Shown here piece by piece: positions 9,628-18,839 of a DNA stretch of 64,000 bases. Where the stretch lies: the NCBI GenBank assembly GCA_963783245.1, contig CAWAMS010000002.1, positions 1,555,261 to 1,619,260 of the forward strand. Reading direction: 5' to 3'. Made by a program: the position numbers and the translations under genes. Numbering within the stretch: the first letter of the stretch is position 1; each line of letters starts with the position of its first letter. This DNA comes from Bog-473 sp963783245 (GTDB taxonomy: Bacteria; Actinomycetota; Acidimicrobiia; Acidimicrobiales; RAAP-2). The notes beneath the pieces were generated by a model. The model was not told the origin of the DNA and made no database searches. It saw only the letters and a program-made list of their open reading frames with translations.

Positions 9628-10437
9628 ATGATCACTTGCCTGCACGTGAACCATCTCAACGCGCTGGTCGAGGACCGTGCAGCGAGCCTCGCCCACTTCC
9701 GGGACCTCTACGGGGCACAGTTCCTGCTCGACCTGCCGGACAGCGAAGCGTGCCTGATCGTCATCGGCACCGTCATCTTCGAGCTCTTCGTCCCCGAGGA
9801 CGTGCTGCTGCACGCCCGGATGGGGCCCAACTTCAACGGCCTGGAGTTCCAGGTCCCCGACACCGACGAGGCCCGCAAGGCGCTGCAGGCCCGGGGCATC
9901 CGCCTCACCGGGGACAAGGACATCGCCTTCTACACGCACCCGAGCGACACCTTCGGGCTCGGCATTGAGATCTACCACCGCAACTTCCACACCGAGGGCA
10001 TCCCCAACGGGTACCTCGAGCCGCTCAAGCCGGTCGAGTACTGGCGCGACCAGCACCCGCTCGGCTGTACGGGCCTGAAGCGCTACACCGTCGTCGTCGC
10101 CGACATGGACGTCGCCCTCGGGTTCTTTCAGGATTTCCTGGGTGCCACCATCGTCTACGAAGAAGCCCGTCCGAAGGTCGGTGCGCGTGCCGTCGGACTC
10201 GATCTGGCCGGCACGATCGCCGAGCTCGTGACACCCGTCGAGGACGGCGTCATGCAGCGCCACCACGCCCGCTACGGAGATGGCATGCGCTCCACCGTGT
10301 TCGCGGTGCGCGACCTCGGGCAGGCACAGTCCTACTTCGCCGACCGGACTATCACCCTGCAGCCGGGCGACGCACCCGACACGCTCGCCATCAGACCCGA
10401 GGAGAACCGCGGCCTCCTCTTCGAATTCTCCGAATGA
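9628..10437 (+). CDS. VOC superfamily (glyoxalase/dioxygenase-fold) protein, two modules
   Basis: This 269-residue protein is intact. It has two beta-alpha-beta-beta-beta modules of the vicinal-oxygen-chelate fold: residues 1-115 (CLHVNHLNALVEDRAASLAHF, GLEFQVPDTDEARKAL, GIEIYH) and 145-265 (LKRYTVVVADMDVALGFFQ, STVFAVRDLGQAQSYF, RGLLFEFSE). Candidate metal ligands are His in HVNHLN and Glu in the closing strands (GIEIYH, LLFEF). The reaction cannot be named; ring-cleavage, lyase and isomerase members share this layout. It lies 73 bases upstream of an amidohydrolase on the same strand, which suggests a small catabolic unit. Confidence 0.75.
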   Translation: MITCLHVNHLNALVEDRAASLAHFRDLYGAQFLLDLPDSEACLIVIGTVIFELFVPEDVLLHARMGPNFNGLEFQVPDTDEARKALQARGIRLTGDKDIAFYTHPSDTFGLGIEIYHRNFHTEGIPNGYLEPLKPVEYWRDQHPLGCTGLKRYTVVVADMDVALGFFQDFLGATIVYEEARPKVGARAVGLDLAGTIAELVTPVEDGVMQRHHARYGDGMRSTVFAVRDLGQAQSYFADRTITLQPGDAPDTLAIRPEENRGLLFEFSE

Positions 10438-10510
10438 GCATCAGGCAGCGCGATTCGGGCAGAGTGGCTGCACGCGAACGGCACAGACGAAGGCGAGGAG
10501 GGATTGTGCG

Positions 10511-11676
10511 ATGACACTCCCGTTTAAGTTGGTTTCGGCCGATTCCCACATCGCCGAGCCGCCCGATCTCTGGACGACCCGGATCGACAAGAAATTCCGT
10601 GACCGTGCGCCCCACATGGTGCACAGGAGACACGGGCGATGCCTACATCATCAATGGGGCGAGCAATTCCGCCAGCCTGGTCGGACTTTTGGCGACCAAG
10701 CCGAAGTACGCAGATCCCGAGACGCTCTTCGGCTTGGAGGGGCGTTGGACCGACGTGCCCGAAGGGGCGTACGACCCGGCCGCCCGTGCCGCGGAGCTCG
10801 ACCGCGAAGGGATCGAAGCCGAAATCCTCTACACCTCCGTCGGGCTGGGCCTCTTCGGCCTCAAGGACCTCGAGTTCCGCCAGGCCTGCTTCCGGGCGTT
10901 CAACGACTGGCTCGCCGAACATTGCGCCGGCGCCCCGACGTCGATTGTTCGGCGTCGCGATGGTGGCCATCGACGACATCGACCGCAGCGTCGCCGAGCT
11001 CGAGCGTTGCGTCGACATGGGACTGCGCGGGGCGATGATCAGCATCGGGCAGCGGTCGGGCGAGAACTACGGCGACGCCAGATTCGAGAAGTTCTGGTCG
11101 GCGGTGGAGGCGCTCGACGTGCCGATCAGTCTCCACGTGGCGGCGACCGAAACCAGCTGGACGAACACGAGCAGCCGCTACGTCGACTTCAGCTGTGTGT
11201 TCACGCCCACGATGTACGCCATCACCGGGATGATCTTCTCCGGGCTGTTCGACCGCCACCCCAAGGTGAAGGTCCTCTCGGTGGAGAACGACGCCTCCTG
11301 GCCGCTCGCCGTCCTCGAGCGGATGGACGACCGCTGGACCCACGACAAGCTCTGGGCGGAGGTGAACGGTGAAGCAGCGGCGATCACCTCGGGCCGTTTG
11401 CCGAGCGAGATCTTCCATGACCACGTGGCCTGCACATTCATGCGCGACCGCACCGCGATCGTCAATCGGGAGATCATCGGCCGGGAGAACCTGATGTGGG
11501 GTGCGGACTTCCCGCACTTCGACGGCGCCTGGCCGGATTCCGCGGCCATTCTGGAGCGGCAGTTCGACGGCGTCCCCCTCGCCGATCAGATCGCGATCGG
11601 GCGGAACAATGTGATCAGCTGGTACAACCTGCCGCTCGAGCTCGCCTCCGCCGAGATGGCGGCCGCCGCTCTTTAG
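10511..11676 (+). CDS. Amidohydrolase-2 family (TIM-barrel metal-dependent hydrolase/decarboxylase; frameshifted)
   Basis: The ATG at 10511 gives MTLPFKLVSADSHIAEPPDLW, the metal-binding entry strand of the ACMSD/2,3-dihydroxybenzoate-decarboxylase-like group. Further motifs are EAEILYTSVGLGLFGLKD, a substrate-pocket His (ISLHVAATET), and the Asp-containing C-terminal strand MWGADFPHFDGAWPDS. Members hydrolyse or decarboxylate aromatic or cyclic acids; the substrate is unknown. Frame changes near 10630 and 10950 break the gene. Its stop overlaps the stop of the convergent DNA ligase gene (TAG/TAA within TTTAGA). Confidence 0.8.
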
Positions 11677-12728
11677 AGACCGAAGACGTCGGCCAATTCT
11701 GTCGGCAGCGGCGTGTCGAGCTGGGCGTACGTGCACGATGCGGGCTCTCGATCCGGACGCCACCGCTTGAACGACGTGGCATGGCGGAACCGGTCGCCCT
11801 GCAGGTGGTCATAGGAGACCTCGGCCACGAGCTCGGGACGCAGCGGGGTCCAACTGAGGTCCTTGCCCGCACTCCAGCGGCTCTGCCCACCGGGCACCCG
11901 CTGCGTGGGATCGCCTTCCGCCTCCATCCAGGGGTGGTCAGCGCCGGCCCCGGCCACAAGAGGAGCGAGCTCCCCGACGAACTCCGCCCGCTTGGCCACA
12001 CTGAACCCCGACGCCACGCCCACGTGGTGCAGCACGCCTTCGGGATCGAACAGGCCGAGCAGGAGCGACCCGACGCCGCCGTCCTTGTGCTCGCGGAAGC
12101 CACCGACCACGCAGTCGGCGGTCCGTTCGTGCTTGACCTTCATCATGACCCGCTTGCCGGGCTGGTAGCGGAGATCGCCCGCCTTGGCGATGACCCCGTC
12201 CAGCCCCGCACCCTCGAAGCGTGAGAACCAGTCACGTGCCACCTCGGGCGTGCCGGTGGCGGGCGTCAGGTGGATCGGAGGCTCGGCGCCGCCGAGGGCC
12301 TCTTCCAACGCCAGACGCCGGGCGACGAACGGCTCGCCCTGCAGATCCTTGTCGCCCAGGGCCAAAAGGTCGAAGGCGACGAAGGAGGACGGCGTCGTCT
12401 CGGCCAGCAGAGCGACCCGAGAGGCGGCAGGGTGGATGCGCTGGGTCAGGGCATCGAAATCGAGCCCGGACGGTCCGGCGATGACGATCTCGCCGTCCAT
12501 GACGCAGCGGTTCGGCAGGTTCTCCAACAACGAGCGGCGCAACTCGGGGAAGTAGCGGTCCAGCGGCTTCTCGTTGCGACTGCCGAGGACGACGTCGCCG
12601 CCGTCCCGAAAGACGATGCAGCGGAAGCCGTCCCATTTGGGCTCGTAGGACAGCCCGTCCTGCTCGGGGAGCTCACGGACCAGCTTGGCCAGCATGGGGG
12701 ACACCGGAGGACGCACGGGAAGCGTCAT
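11673..12728 (-). CDS. ligC: ATP-dependent DNA ligase (LigC-type)
   Basis: This 351-residue protein is intact. The adenylation lysine is in EPKWDGFR (Lys about residue 31), with downstream nucleotidyltransferase motifs MDGEIVI, FVAFDLLAL, GLDGVIAKAG and VMMKVKHERTADCVVGGF, then an OB-fold domain ending ELVAEVSYDHLQGDRFRHATSFKRWRPDR. The size and order match the short bacterial LigC ligases that act in non-homologous end joining or in repair of short gaps. Its ATG overlaps the stop of the PHP gene by four bases, and a LigD-like polymerase lies upstream, so the three form one operon. Confidence 0.9.
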   Translation of the reverse strand: MTLPVRPPVSPMLAKLVRELPEQDGLSYEPKWDGFRCIVFRDGGDVVLGSRNEKPLDRYFPELRRSLLENLPNRCVMDGEIVIAGPSGLDFDALTQRIHPAASRVALLAETTPSSFVAFDLLALGDKDLQGEPFVARRLALEEALGGAEPPIHLTPATGTPEVARDWFSRFEGAGLDGVIAKAGDLRYQPGKRVMMKVKHERTADCVVGGFREHKDGGVGSLLLGLFDPEGVLHHVGVASGFSVAKRAEFVGELAPLVAGAGADHPWMEAEGDPTQRVPGGQSRWSAGKDLSWTPLRPELVAEVSYDHLQGDRFRHATSFKRWRPDREPASCTYAQLDTPLPTELADVFGL

Positions 12729-13748
12729 CGGCTGTGACCCGCCGTCCAGGCCAGGAGCTCGTCCACCGGTCGGGTGTTCATGATGCGCTCCTCGGGCACC
12801 CCGGTCGCCACGGCCTTTTCACATCCGAAACGCTGCCATTCGAGCTGGCCCGGCGCATGGGCGTCGGTGTCCACGACCACGACGCAGTCGACGGAGAGGG
12901 CCAGGGAGAGCAGGTCGTCGGGCGGGTCGAGGCGTTCGGGTCGCGAGTTGATCTCGACCGCGGTACCGGTACGCGCGCACGCCTCGAAGACGGCCTCGGC
13001 GTCGAAGGTGGACTGCGGCCGACCCCTTCCGACCACGATGCGGCCGGTGCAGTGGCCCAGGATGTCGGTGTGCGGGCTCTCGATGGCCCGCAGCATGCGG
13101 GCGGTCATCTCGGGAGCATCCATCCGGAGCTTGGAGTGGACGCTGGCCACCACGACGTCGAGCTGCGCCAACAGGTCCTCGTCCTGGTCCAGCGCGCCAT
13201 CTTCCAGGATGTCGACCTCAATCCCGCTCAGGATGCGAAAGGGCGCCAGCTCTTCGTTCAGCTGCTCGACGATCTCGAGTTGCGCCCGCAGCCGCTCCGG
13301 GTTGAGTCCGTGGGCCACCGTGAGTCGGGGGCTGTGGTCGGTCAGGGCCCAGTAGGCGTGGCCCAGCTCCTTCGCCGCTTCGGCCATTTCACGGATCGGG
13401 CTGCCCCCGTCCGACCAGTCGGAGTGGCTGTGGCAGTCACCCTGCAACCGGTCGAGCAGCTGGGACGCCCCGGCGCTCAGGGGAGCGAGGTCGTTGCCCT
13501 CCAGCTTCTGGAGGTAGGCCGGGCGTCTTGCCGGCCAGGGCCTCGGCGATCACCTGGGCACTCGTCTTGCCGACCTGGGGGATCCTTTGCAGCCCGGCCA
13601 GCGTCATGGGCGCCAGGTCGTCGTCGGACATGTCCGCGATGGCCGAGGCGGCATGTCGAAAGGCCCGGACCTTGTAGGTTTCGGCGCCATCGCGTTCGAG
13701 CAGGTAGGCGATGCGCTGCAGTGCGGCGCGCGGGTCCATGCCACTCAT
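12725..13748 (-). CDS. PHP-domain phosphoesterase with an N-terminal helix-hairpin-helix region (frameshifted)
   Basis: Residues 1-100 are DNA-polymerase-X-like helix-hairpin-helix DNA-binding sequence (ALQRIAYLLERDGAETYKVRAF, LAGLQRIPQVGKTSAQVIAEAL). Residues 105-335 are the PHP domain with metal ligands in GDCHSHSDWSDGG, ALTDHSP, GIEVDIL, VASVHSKL, GHCTGR and VDTDAHAP. This is the C-terminal half layout of bacterial family X polymerases (PolX), but the palm and nucleotidyltransferase core is absent; the gene keeps only the HhH and exonuclease/phosphatase parts. A frame change lies near 13520. It sits between ligase and polymerase genes with 4-bp overlaps on both sides, pointing to DNA-end processing. 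Confidence 0.8.
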
Positions 13749-14752
13749 CCTTTCTTGGCCCGGCTGGGCGCCACCCGGGGCGGCTCGTCGGGTTGTTTGG
13801 GGTATTCGGGGGGCCAGGGGGCGTCGTGCAGGCCGTTCTCCCGGTCACGCGCCGCCATGTCCAGCAGAGGTTGCAGCGACTGCGGCTCGTCGACCATGGC
13901 CGACCACGGGTCTCCCCGCCGCCGGACCAGATCAGGGACGGTGCGCAGGGTGAGCTCTTCGGGATGGACCGATGCGACCTCGTCCCAGCCGAGGGGCGTC
14001 GAGACCTGGCCACCGACCCTCGGCCGGACGAACCAGGCCCCGAAGACCGTCTTGTGCGGCGCATTCTGATTGAAGTCGACGAACACCCGCTCCCCTCGCT
14101 CCTCCTTCCACCACTGCGCCGTGATCAATGCGGGATGGCGGCGTTCGAGCTCGCGGGCCAGGGCGATGGCGCCGGCGCGGACGTCGAAGCTGTTCCATTG
14201 CGGGGCCAGCCGCACGTACACATGGACGCCCCGATTGCCCGAGGTCTTGGGGTAGCCGACGATGCCGAGCTCGTCGAGCAGGGTGCGGACATGACCGGCT
14301 GCTTCCCTGACCTCGTCGAATCCGACACCCGGCTGCGGGTCCAGGTCGATGCGGAGCTCGTCGGCGTGGTCGGGATCGTCGGCCCGGTACGGCCACAGGT
14401 GTAGGCCGAGGCAGCCCAGGTTGACCGCCCACAGCACGTGGGCGATGTCGGCCACCACCAGTGCGTTGGAGCGCGTGCCGTTGGGAGTGGTGACGTCCGT
14501 GGTCTGGAGCCAGTCGGGGGCGTTCTTCGGCACCCGCTTTTGGAAGAACGAGTTCTTCCCCGCTCCGTCGGGGAACCGCTCGAGGAGAGCGGGTCGCCCC
14601 GCCGCGATGCGGCACAACACGTCACCGATCTCCACGTAATACGAGGCCAGGTCGAATTTGGTGGCCCCGATCTCGGGGAAGTAGACCTTGTCGGGACTGG
14701 AGATCTCGACGGTGCGGCCGGCCGCCTCGATGGTCCGCTTCTCCGAAGGCAT
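13745..14752 (-). CDS. LigD-type polymerase/primase domain protein (NHEJ polymerase)
   Basis: This 335-residue protein is intact and belongs to the archaeo-eukaryotic primase superfamily, equivalent to the polymerase module of LigD. Key features are SSPDKVYFPEIGATKFDLASYY, QKRVPKNAPDWL, HVLWAVNLGCLGLHLWPYR, the metal-binding IDLDPQPG (Asp-x-Asp) and YPKTSGNRGVHVYVRL. It extends DNA ends with ribo- or deoxyribonucleotides during end joining. The polymerase stands alone here: the nuclease and ligase modules of LigD are absent, and a separate ligase is encoded two genes downstream. No Ku gene is in the window. Confidence 0.9.
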   Translation of the reverse strand: MPSEKRTIEAAGRTVEISSPDKVYFPEIGATKFDLASYYVEIGDVLCRIAAGRPALLERFPDGAGKNSFFQKRVPKNAPDWLQTTDVTTPNGTRSNALVVADIAHVLWAVNLGCLGLHLWPYRADDPDHADELRIDLDPQPGVGFDEVREAAGHVRTLLDELGIVGYPKTSGNRGVHVYVRLAPQWNSFDVRAGAIALARELERRHPALITAQWWKEERGERVFVDFNQNAPHKTVFGAWFVRPRVGGQVSTPLGWDEVASVHPEELTLRTVPDLVRRRGDPWSAMVDEPQSLQPLLDMAARDRENGLHDAPWPPEYPKQPDEPPRVAPSRAKKG

Positions 14753-14822
14753 CTCGAAAAGAACGCTATCGCAGGAGGTCAGCCGCCGACGCCGGCAGCG
14801 CTCCTAAGCTTCAATGGTGGTC

Positions 14823-14945
14823 ATGAGCGACGACGAGAGAATCGACGAGGCAAGCGAAGAGTCAATCCCCGCCAGCGATCCACCGGCCGGATGGGCGGGA
14901 GAGGACGAGGACGACCTGACGCCCCCCGAGGCGCCCGCTCTGTAG
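14823..14945 (+). CDS. Small acidic protein of the 'DEASEES-PASDPP' type
   Basis: This gene encodes 40 residues starting MSDDERIDEASEES and containing IPASDPPAGW. I recognise this motif (RIDEASEESFPASDPP-like) from short unannotated proteins common in actinobacteria and other bacteria; their function is unknown. An upstream in-frame ATG at 14814 would add three residues (MVV). The composition is strongly acidic and disordered. It is divergent from the LigD-type gene. Confidence 0.55.
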   Translation: MSDDERIDEASEESIPASDPPAGWAGEDEDDLTPPEAPAL

Positions 14946-15025
14946 GTCGCCCCGCGCGGACACGCTCAAAGATTCGTTGCCGCAGTAGCGTGGTCGCCGA
15001 TCGCAACGAGTGGAGAGGGTGCATC

Positions 15026-15388
15026 GTGAAGGTAGTCAGAGTGCAGCATGTCAGCGTGAACTGCCACGGCCGCCTCGAAGACACCCGCCGGTTCTACTCG
15101 GACCTGTTCGAACTGTCGGAGCTCCCCCGCCCGGAGATTCCCGGCGTCAACGGAACGTGGTTGGGGCTGGGCGACGTGCAGCTGCACCTGGTCGACGCGG
15201 CCGAGTCGGGGGCCTTGCCCGATCCGGTGGCCCCGCACTGGTGCCTCTGGGTCGTCGATCTCGACGCAGCGCGCACGGAGTTGGAGACCGCGGGCATCGA
15301 CTACATCGAGGGCGCGCAGGGTGACGTGGTGCAGATCTGGATCAGCGACCCCAACGGCCAGGTCGTCGAATTGCAGCAATCGCGCTGA
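15026..15388 (+). CDS. VOC family (glyoxalase-like) protein
   Basis: A 120-residue single-chain VOC protein. GTG 15026 is chosen because it starts the first strand (KVVRVQHVSVNC). The likely metal or substrate ligands are His in VQHVSVN, Glu/His in DVQLHLVD, His in APHWCLWV and Glu in NGQVVELQQ. The DTRRFYSDLFEL helix is typical of glyoxalase-I-like and fosfomycin-resistance-like families. The substrate is unknown. It is followed 15 bases later by a DUF1810 gene. Confidence 0.8.
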   Translation: MKVVRVQHVSVNCHGRLEDTRRFYSDLFELSELPRPEIPGVNGTWLGLGDVQLHLVDAAESGALPDPVAPHWCLWVVDLDAARTELETAGIDYIEGAQGDVVQIWISDPNGQVVELQQSR

Positions 15389-15403
15389 GCGGGGCCATGC
15401 GCC

Positions 15404-15829
15404 ATGGATGATCGCGGCGACCTCGAGCGGTTCGTCGCCGCGCAGGACGCAGGGGGCACGTACGACCACGTGACGGCCGAGCTCAGGCAGGGCCAGAAGG
15501 TGAGCCACTGGATGTGGTTCATCTTCCCGCAGGTCGTCGGGCTCGGGCAGAGCCCGACCTCGAAAAAGTACGCCATCACCTCGGTCGACGAGGCGAGGAG
15601 CTATCTCTCCCACCCCGTGCTCGGTCCACGTCTCCTCGAATGTACGGGGATCCTGACCCGATCGACCGGGCGGACGGCCGTGCAGATATTCGGGCCGGTC
15701 GATGCGCAGAAGTTGCGCTCGTCGATGACGCTCTTCTGTCGGGCCGCGCCGGAGGAGCCGTCGTTCAGGCAGGTTCTCGACACCTACTTCGGTGGCCACG
15801 AGGACGAGGCCACCGTTTCCAAACTCTGA
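15404..15829 (+). CDS. DUF1810 family protein
   Basis: This intact 141-residue protein carries the family signatures LERFVAAQD, the SHWMWFIFPQ block, GLGQSPTSKKYAI, and the closing FRQVLDTYFGGHEDEAT. The family is widespread in bacteria, and members are related to the calpastatin-like YbiA/NADAR neighbourhood; no biochemical role is certain. It is probably co-transcribed with the VOC gene upstream. Confidence 0.85.
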   Translation: MDDRGDLERFVAAQDAGGTYDHVTAELRQGQKVSHWMWFIFPQVVGLGQSPTSKKYAITSVDEARSYLSHPVLGPRLLECTGILTRSTGRTAVQIFGPVDAQKLRSSMTLFCRAAPEEPSFRQVLDTYFGGHEDEATVSKL

Positions 15830-16301
15830 CCGACAGCGGACGTCGGAGCGAAGGTGATGGGTGCGTCGGGACAACGCTTCAAAGAGTCGTGCCGCTTCTG
15901 TCGTGAAGCACGGAGCTTTTCTCTCGGCAGCCCATCGCTACCGGTCACTGCACCAGCCAGAAGGGTTTCTCCTCACCCCAGACAGCGGTTGCCGCTGTGC
16001 GTGTGGCACGGAGCGGTCACGTTCTTTCCCCGTGACGGGGTCGGCCATCTCGTCCAGCGCCGCTGTTCCGACGCCCTGAACCATCTCTCCGTAGTGCGGA
16101 CGGTGCTGTGTCAATACCCCAGACGGTGGTGAACTATGCATGGGCCGACCGTCAGTGTCCTGAACAGGAACGACGGAGTTGGGCCGCGCCCGAACAACGG
16201 CCATGCCCACGAGCTCTCGCGGAAGAGTGGTGCTACCACCAACGATGGGCCGAGGGTGACCACCTTGGCCACGCTCGGCGAACGATCAACACTGTCGGTG
16301 C
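15830..16301. other. 472-bp intergenic region
   Basis: No convincing coding sequence is visible on either strand. It holds small hairpins, for example ACAGCGG-TTG-CCGCTGT at 15982-15998 and CCCCG-TGA-CGGGG near 16031. These could serve as terminators for the DUF1810 unit, although neither is followed by a T-run. The right end should contain the promoter for the FAD monooxygenase gene. Confidence 0.4.
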
Positions 16302-17453
16302 ATGAGGAAATTGAAGGTGGTCGTCATCGGCTGTGGCATTGGAGGCGCGACGACAGCCGTAGCCCTTACCGCACCCAACGTGGATGTCGAGGTCTACGAG
16401 CAGGCGCCCGAGCTCACCGAGGTGGGGGCCGGCGTCGGACTGTGGGCCAATGCGCTGCGGGCACTCGAGACCCTGGGGCTGTCCGACGACGTGCTCTCGT
16501 TGTCCGGCGGCCCCGTCGGGACGGGTGTCCGACGCCCTGACGGGCAGTGGCTCCTGCGATTACCGAGGGAGGTCATGGAGGCGCGATGGGGCGGTGGTTT
16601 CGTTTCGGTCCATCGGGCCGAACTCCACGCCCTCCTCGTGGCCGAGCTCGATCCCGCCACGATCCACCTCGATGCTCGCTGCACCGGTTTCGCACAGAAG
16701 AACGGAAAGGTGCAGGTTCGGTTCGACCATGGAGAGGAGATCGAAGCCGATGTGCTGGTCGGTGCAGACGGTGTGCACTCGGTCGTCCGCGCCGGCCTGT
16801 CGGGCCCGGCGCCACTTCGCTATCGCGGCTATTCGAATTGGCGTGGGGTCACGCCGGCGGGATCGGTTCCCCTTGTCGCAGAGGGCATGGACACCTGGGG
16901 CCGTGGAGGCCACTTCGGGATGCAACCCACGAGTGGCGGCCGGATCCTCTGGTACGCCGGACGTAACGCCGACGAGGGAGGGCGCGACGACGACCGCATC
17001 CATGAGCAACTGCTGGACATGTTCGGGAGCTGGCACGATCCGATCCCGGCGGTGATCGAGGCGACGCCGAAGGAATCACTGGTCCGCAACGACATCTACG
17101 ACTGCTGGCCCAGCCGGGCGTGGAACCGTGGATCGATCGTGCTCGTGGGTGATGCGATCCATCCGATGACGCCCGATCTCGGACAAGGCGCTTGCCAGGC
17201 GATCATCGATGGCGCCACGCTCGCCCGATGCCTCCGCGAGCACTATGACGTGCCCCGGGCGCTCCGTGCGTACCGGCGAACCCGGTACCGCAATGCGGCG
17301 ATCGCCGTGTTCTTTTCCCGGACCTGGGGAGCAGCGGGTCAGCTGGAAGGCCGCAGGACGTGTGCCCTCCGCGACCGGCTCGTCAAGGCCATGCCACTCT
17401 CTCTGCAGCTGCTCCAACTCGACCTTGTGATCCAACGGCAGGCCAAGAAGTGA
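16302..17453 (+). CDS. FAD-dependent aromatic-ring-type monooxygenase
   Basis: This 383-residue class A flavoprotein hydroxylase is intact. The dinucleotide-binding GxGxxG is at residues 7-14 (VVIGCGIGGATTAVAL), the conserved DG motif is in VLVGADGVHSVVR, and the FAD-phosphate/ribose motif is GDAIHPMTPDLGQGACQAIIDG. The order and length match salicylate hydroxylase, zeaxanthin epoxidase and 3-hydroxybenzoate hydroxylase relatives, which use NAD(P)H and O2. The substrate cannot be deduced. It converges on a cytochrome P450 gene with a 10-bp gap. Confidence 0.85.
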   Translation: MRKLKVVVIGCGIGGATTAVALTAPNVDVEVYEQAPELTEVGAGVGLWANALRALETLGLSDDVLSLSGGPVGTGVRRPDGQWLLRLPREVMEARWGGGFVSVHRAELHALLVAELDPATIHLDARCTGFAQKNGKVQVRFDHGEEIEADVLVGADGVHSVVRAGLSGPAPLRYRGYSNWRGVTPAGSVPLVAEGMDTWGRGGHFGMQPTSGGRILWYAGRNADEGGRDDDRIHEQLLDMFGSWHDPIPAVIEATPKESLVRNDIYDCWPSRAWNRGSIVLVGDAIHPMTPDLGQGACQAIIDGATLARCLREHYDVPRALRAYRRTRYRNAAIAVFFSRTWGAAGQLEGRRTCALRDRLVKAMPLSLQLLQLDLVIQRQAKK

Positions 17454-17463
17454 CCCCCGCCGG

Positions 17464-18660
17464 TCAGACGCGCACCGGCGCTGAGGAGGGTCCCCGGACG
17501 GTGTTGGTGGCGACGTAGGTGACGGCGGAGCGGTCGACCTCCCAGCTCGGGAATCGACGCAGTACCTCCGCCAACGCCACCGTGCCCTCCATCCGGGCCA
17601 GTGCGGCGCCGAGGCAGAAGTGGGCGCCGTAGCCGAACGTCACATGACGATCGATCGAGCGGTGGATGTCGTAGGTGTCGGGATCGGGGTACTTTCGTTC
17701 GTCGCGTCCCGCCGAGCCGGTCAAGAGTGCGAGGGTCGCCCCTTCGGGCAGCACGGTGCCGTGCAGCTCCACGTCCCGCGTGACGTAGCGCCCTTGGATC
17801 GGCGAGGGCGCCTCGAAGCGCAAGAGCTCCTCCACCCCGGCGGGGATCATGGAGGGGTCTTCGGCCATTTCACGGCGGGCGTCGGGATACTCTTCGAGCA
17901 CCAGCGCGGCCCACCCGAGCATCCGGGCCACGGTCTCGTTGCCCGCGTTGCTGATGAGGGCCAACATGCCCATGACCTCGAGGTCGTCGAGCTTGCGCAC
18001 CTCGCCGTCGGGCATGGTCAGGTCGGCCTCCACCAGGGCGGTGATCATGTCGTCGCGGGGCGTCGTGCGCCGTTGCGTGATCTGGCTCATGTAGTAGCCC
18101 ATCGTGAGGCCCATCGCCTCCTGCGCTTCGGGCGTGGCGCCCTCCTTGCCCTCCTCGCGGTGAAGGCTGACGTCACTCCATTCGCGGAGCTGATCGTGAT
18201 CCTCCTCGGGAAAACCGAGGAGGGTGGAGATCACCATGACGGGAAGGCGCATGCCGAAGTCCTGGACGAAGTCGAAGCCGCTCTCGCCGACGAACGGATC
18301 GAGGTACTCCGCGCACAGCTGCCGGATGCGGTCCTCGAGCGCCGCGATGCGCCGAGGTGTGTAGGCCCGGCTGACCACCTTGCGGAAGGAGTCGTGGAGG
18401 GGCGGGTCCATCATGATCATGATCGGGAAGGGGGGTTCCTCCCCGATGGTGTCGAGGGTGATGCCGCGGGCCGAGCTGAACGTCTCGGTGTCCAGTGACG
18501 CCGCCAGGACGTCGGAGAAGCGGCTGAGGGCCCAGAACCCGTAGCGCTCGTTGTGGTAGACGGGCGCCTCGTCGCGTAGCCGCCGCCAGGCCTCGTACGG
18601 GGCTTTCCGCTGGTCAGCATGGTACGGATCCCAGTAAGGGCCCGTGGTCACCTCAGTCAT
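17464..18660 (-). CDS. Cytochrome P450
   Basis: A soluble bacterial P450 of 398 residues, intact. Visible are the I-helix oxygen-activation motif NAGNET, the K-helix ExxR in EELLR, and the heme loop FGYGAHFCLGAALAR with the axial cysteine. No membrane anchor is present. The overall pattern (PPLHDSFRKVVSRAYTPRRI, NAGNETVARML) resembles actinobacterial CYPs that act on steroids, terpenoids or fatty acids, but the substrate is not predictable. No ferredoxin gene is adjacent, so electrons must come from elsewhere. Confidence 0.9.
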   Translation of the reverse strand: MTEVTTGPYWDPYHADQRKAPYEAWRRLRDEAPVYHNERYGFWALSRFSDVLAASLDTETFSSARGITLDTIGEEPPFPIMIMMDPPLHDSFRKVVSRAYTPRRIAALEDRIRQLCAEYLDPFVGESGFDFVQDFGMRLPVMVISTLLGFPEEDHDQLREWSDVSLHREEGKEGATPEAQEAMGLTMGYYMSQITQRRTTPRDDMITALVEADLTMPDGEVRKLDDLEVMGMLALISNAGNETVARMLGWAALVLEEYPDARREMAEDPSMIPAGVEELLRFEAPSPIQGRYVTRDVELHGTVLPEGATLALLTGSAGRDERKYPDPDTYDIHRSIDRHVTFGYGAHFCLGAALARMEGTVALAEVLRRFPSWEVDRSAVTYVATNTVRGPSSAPVRV

Positions 18661-18839
18661 GGTCCCTCGTTTCGCCGGATGTGCATTCTCAAGTTACTTG
18701 AAACGGCATGTCGGGATGCACGCTCACGTGGCCGTCCCGGGGCGCCGATCGGGAGTTGGGCAAGTGTTGGGATTGCATAGCGCCCGGGGTGATGTTGCTC
18801 ACCGAACTTGACAGGAAGCCATTTGAGGGAGGGCGCGAG

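Noticed and set aside
12734..14404. A long plus-strand open frame over the DNA-repair operon
   Set aside because: It is antisense to well-supported ligase, PHP and polymerase genes and has no domain signature.
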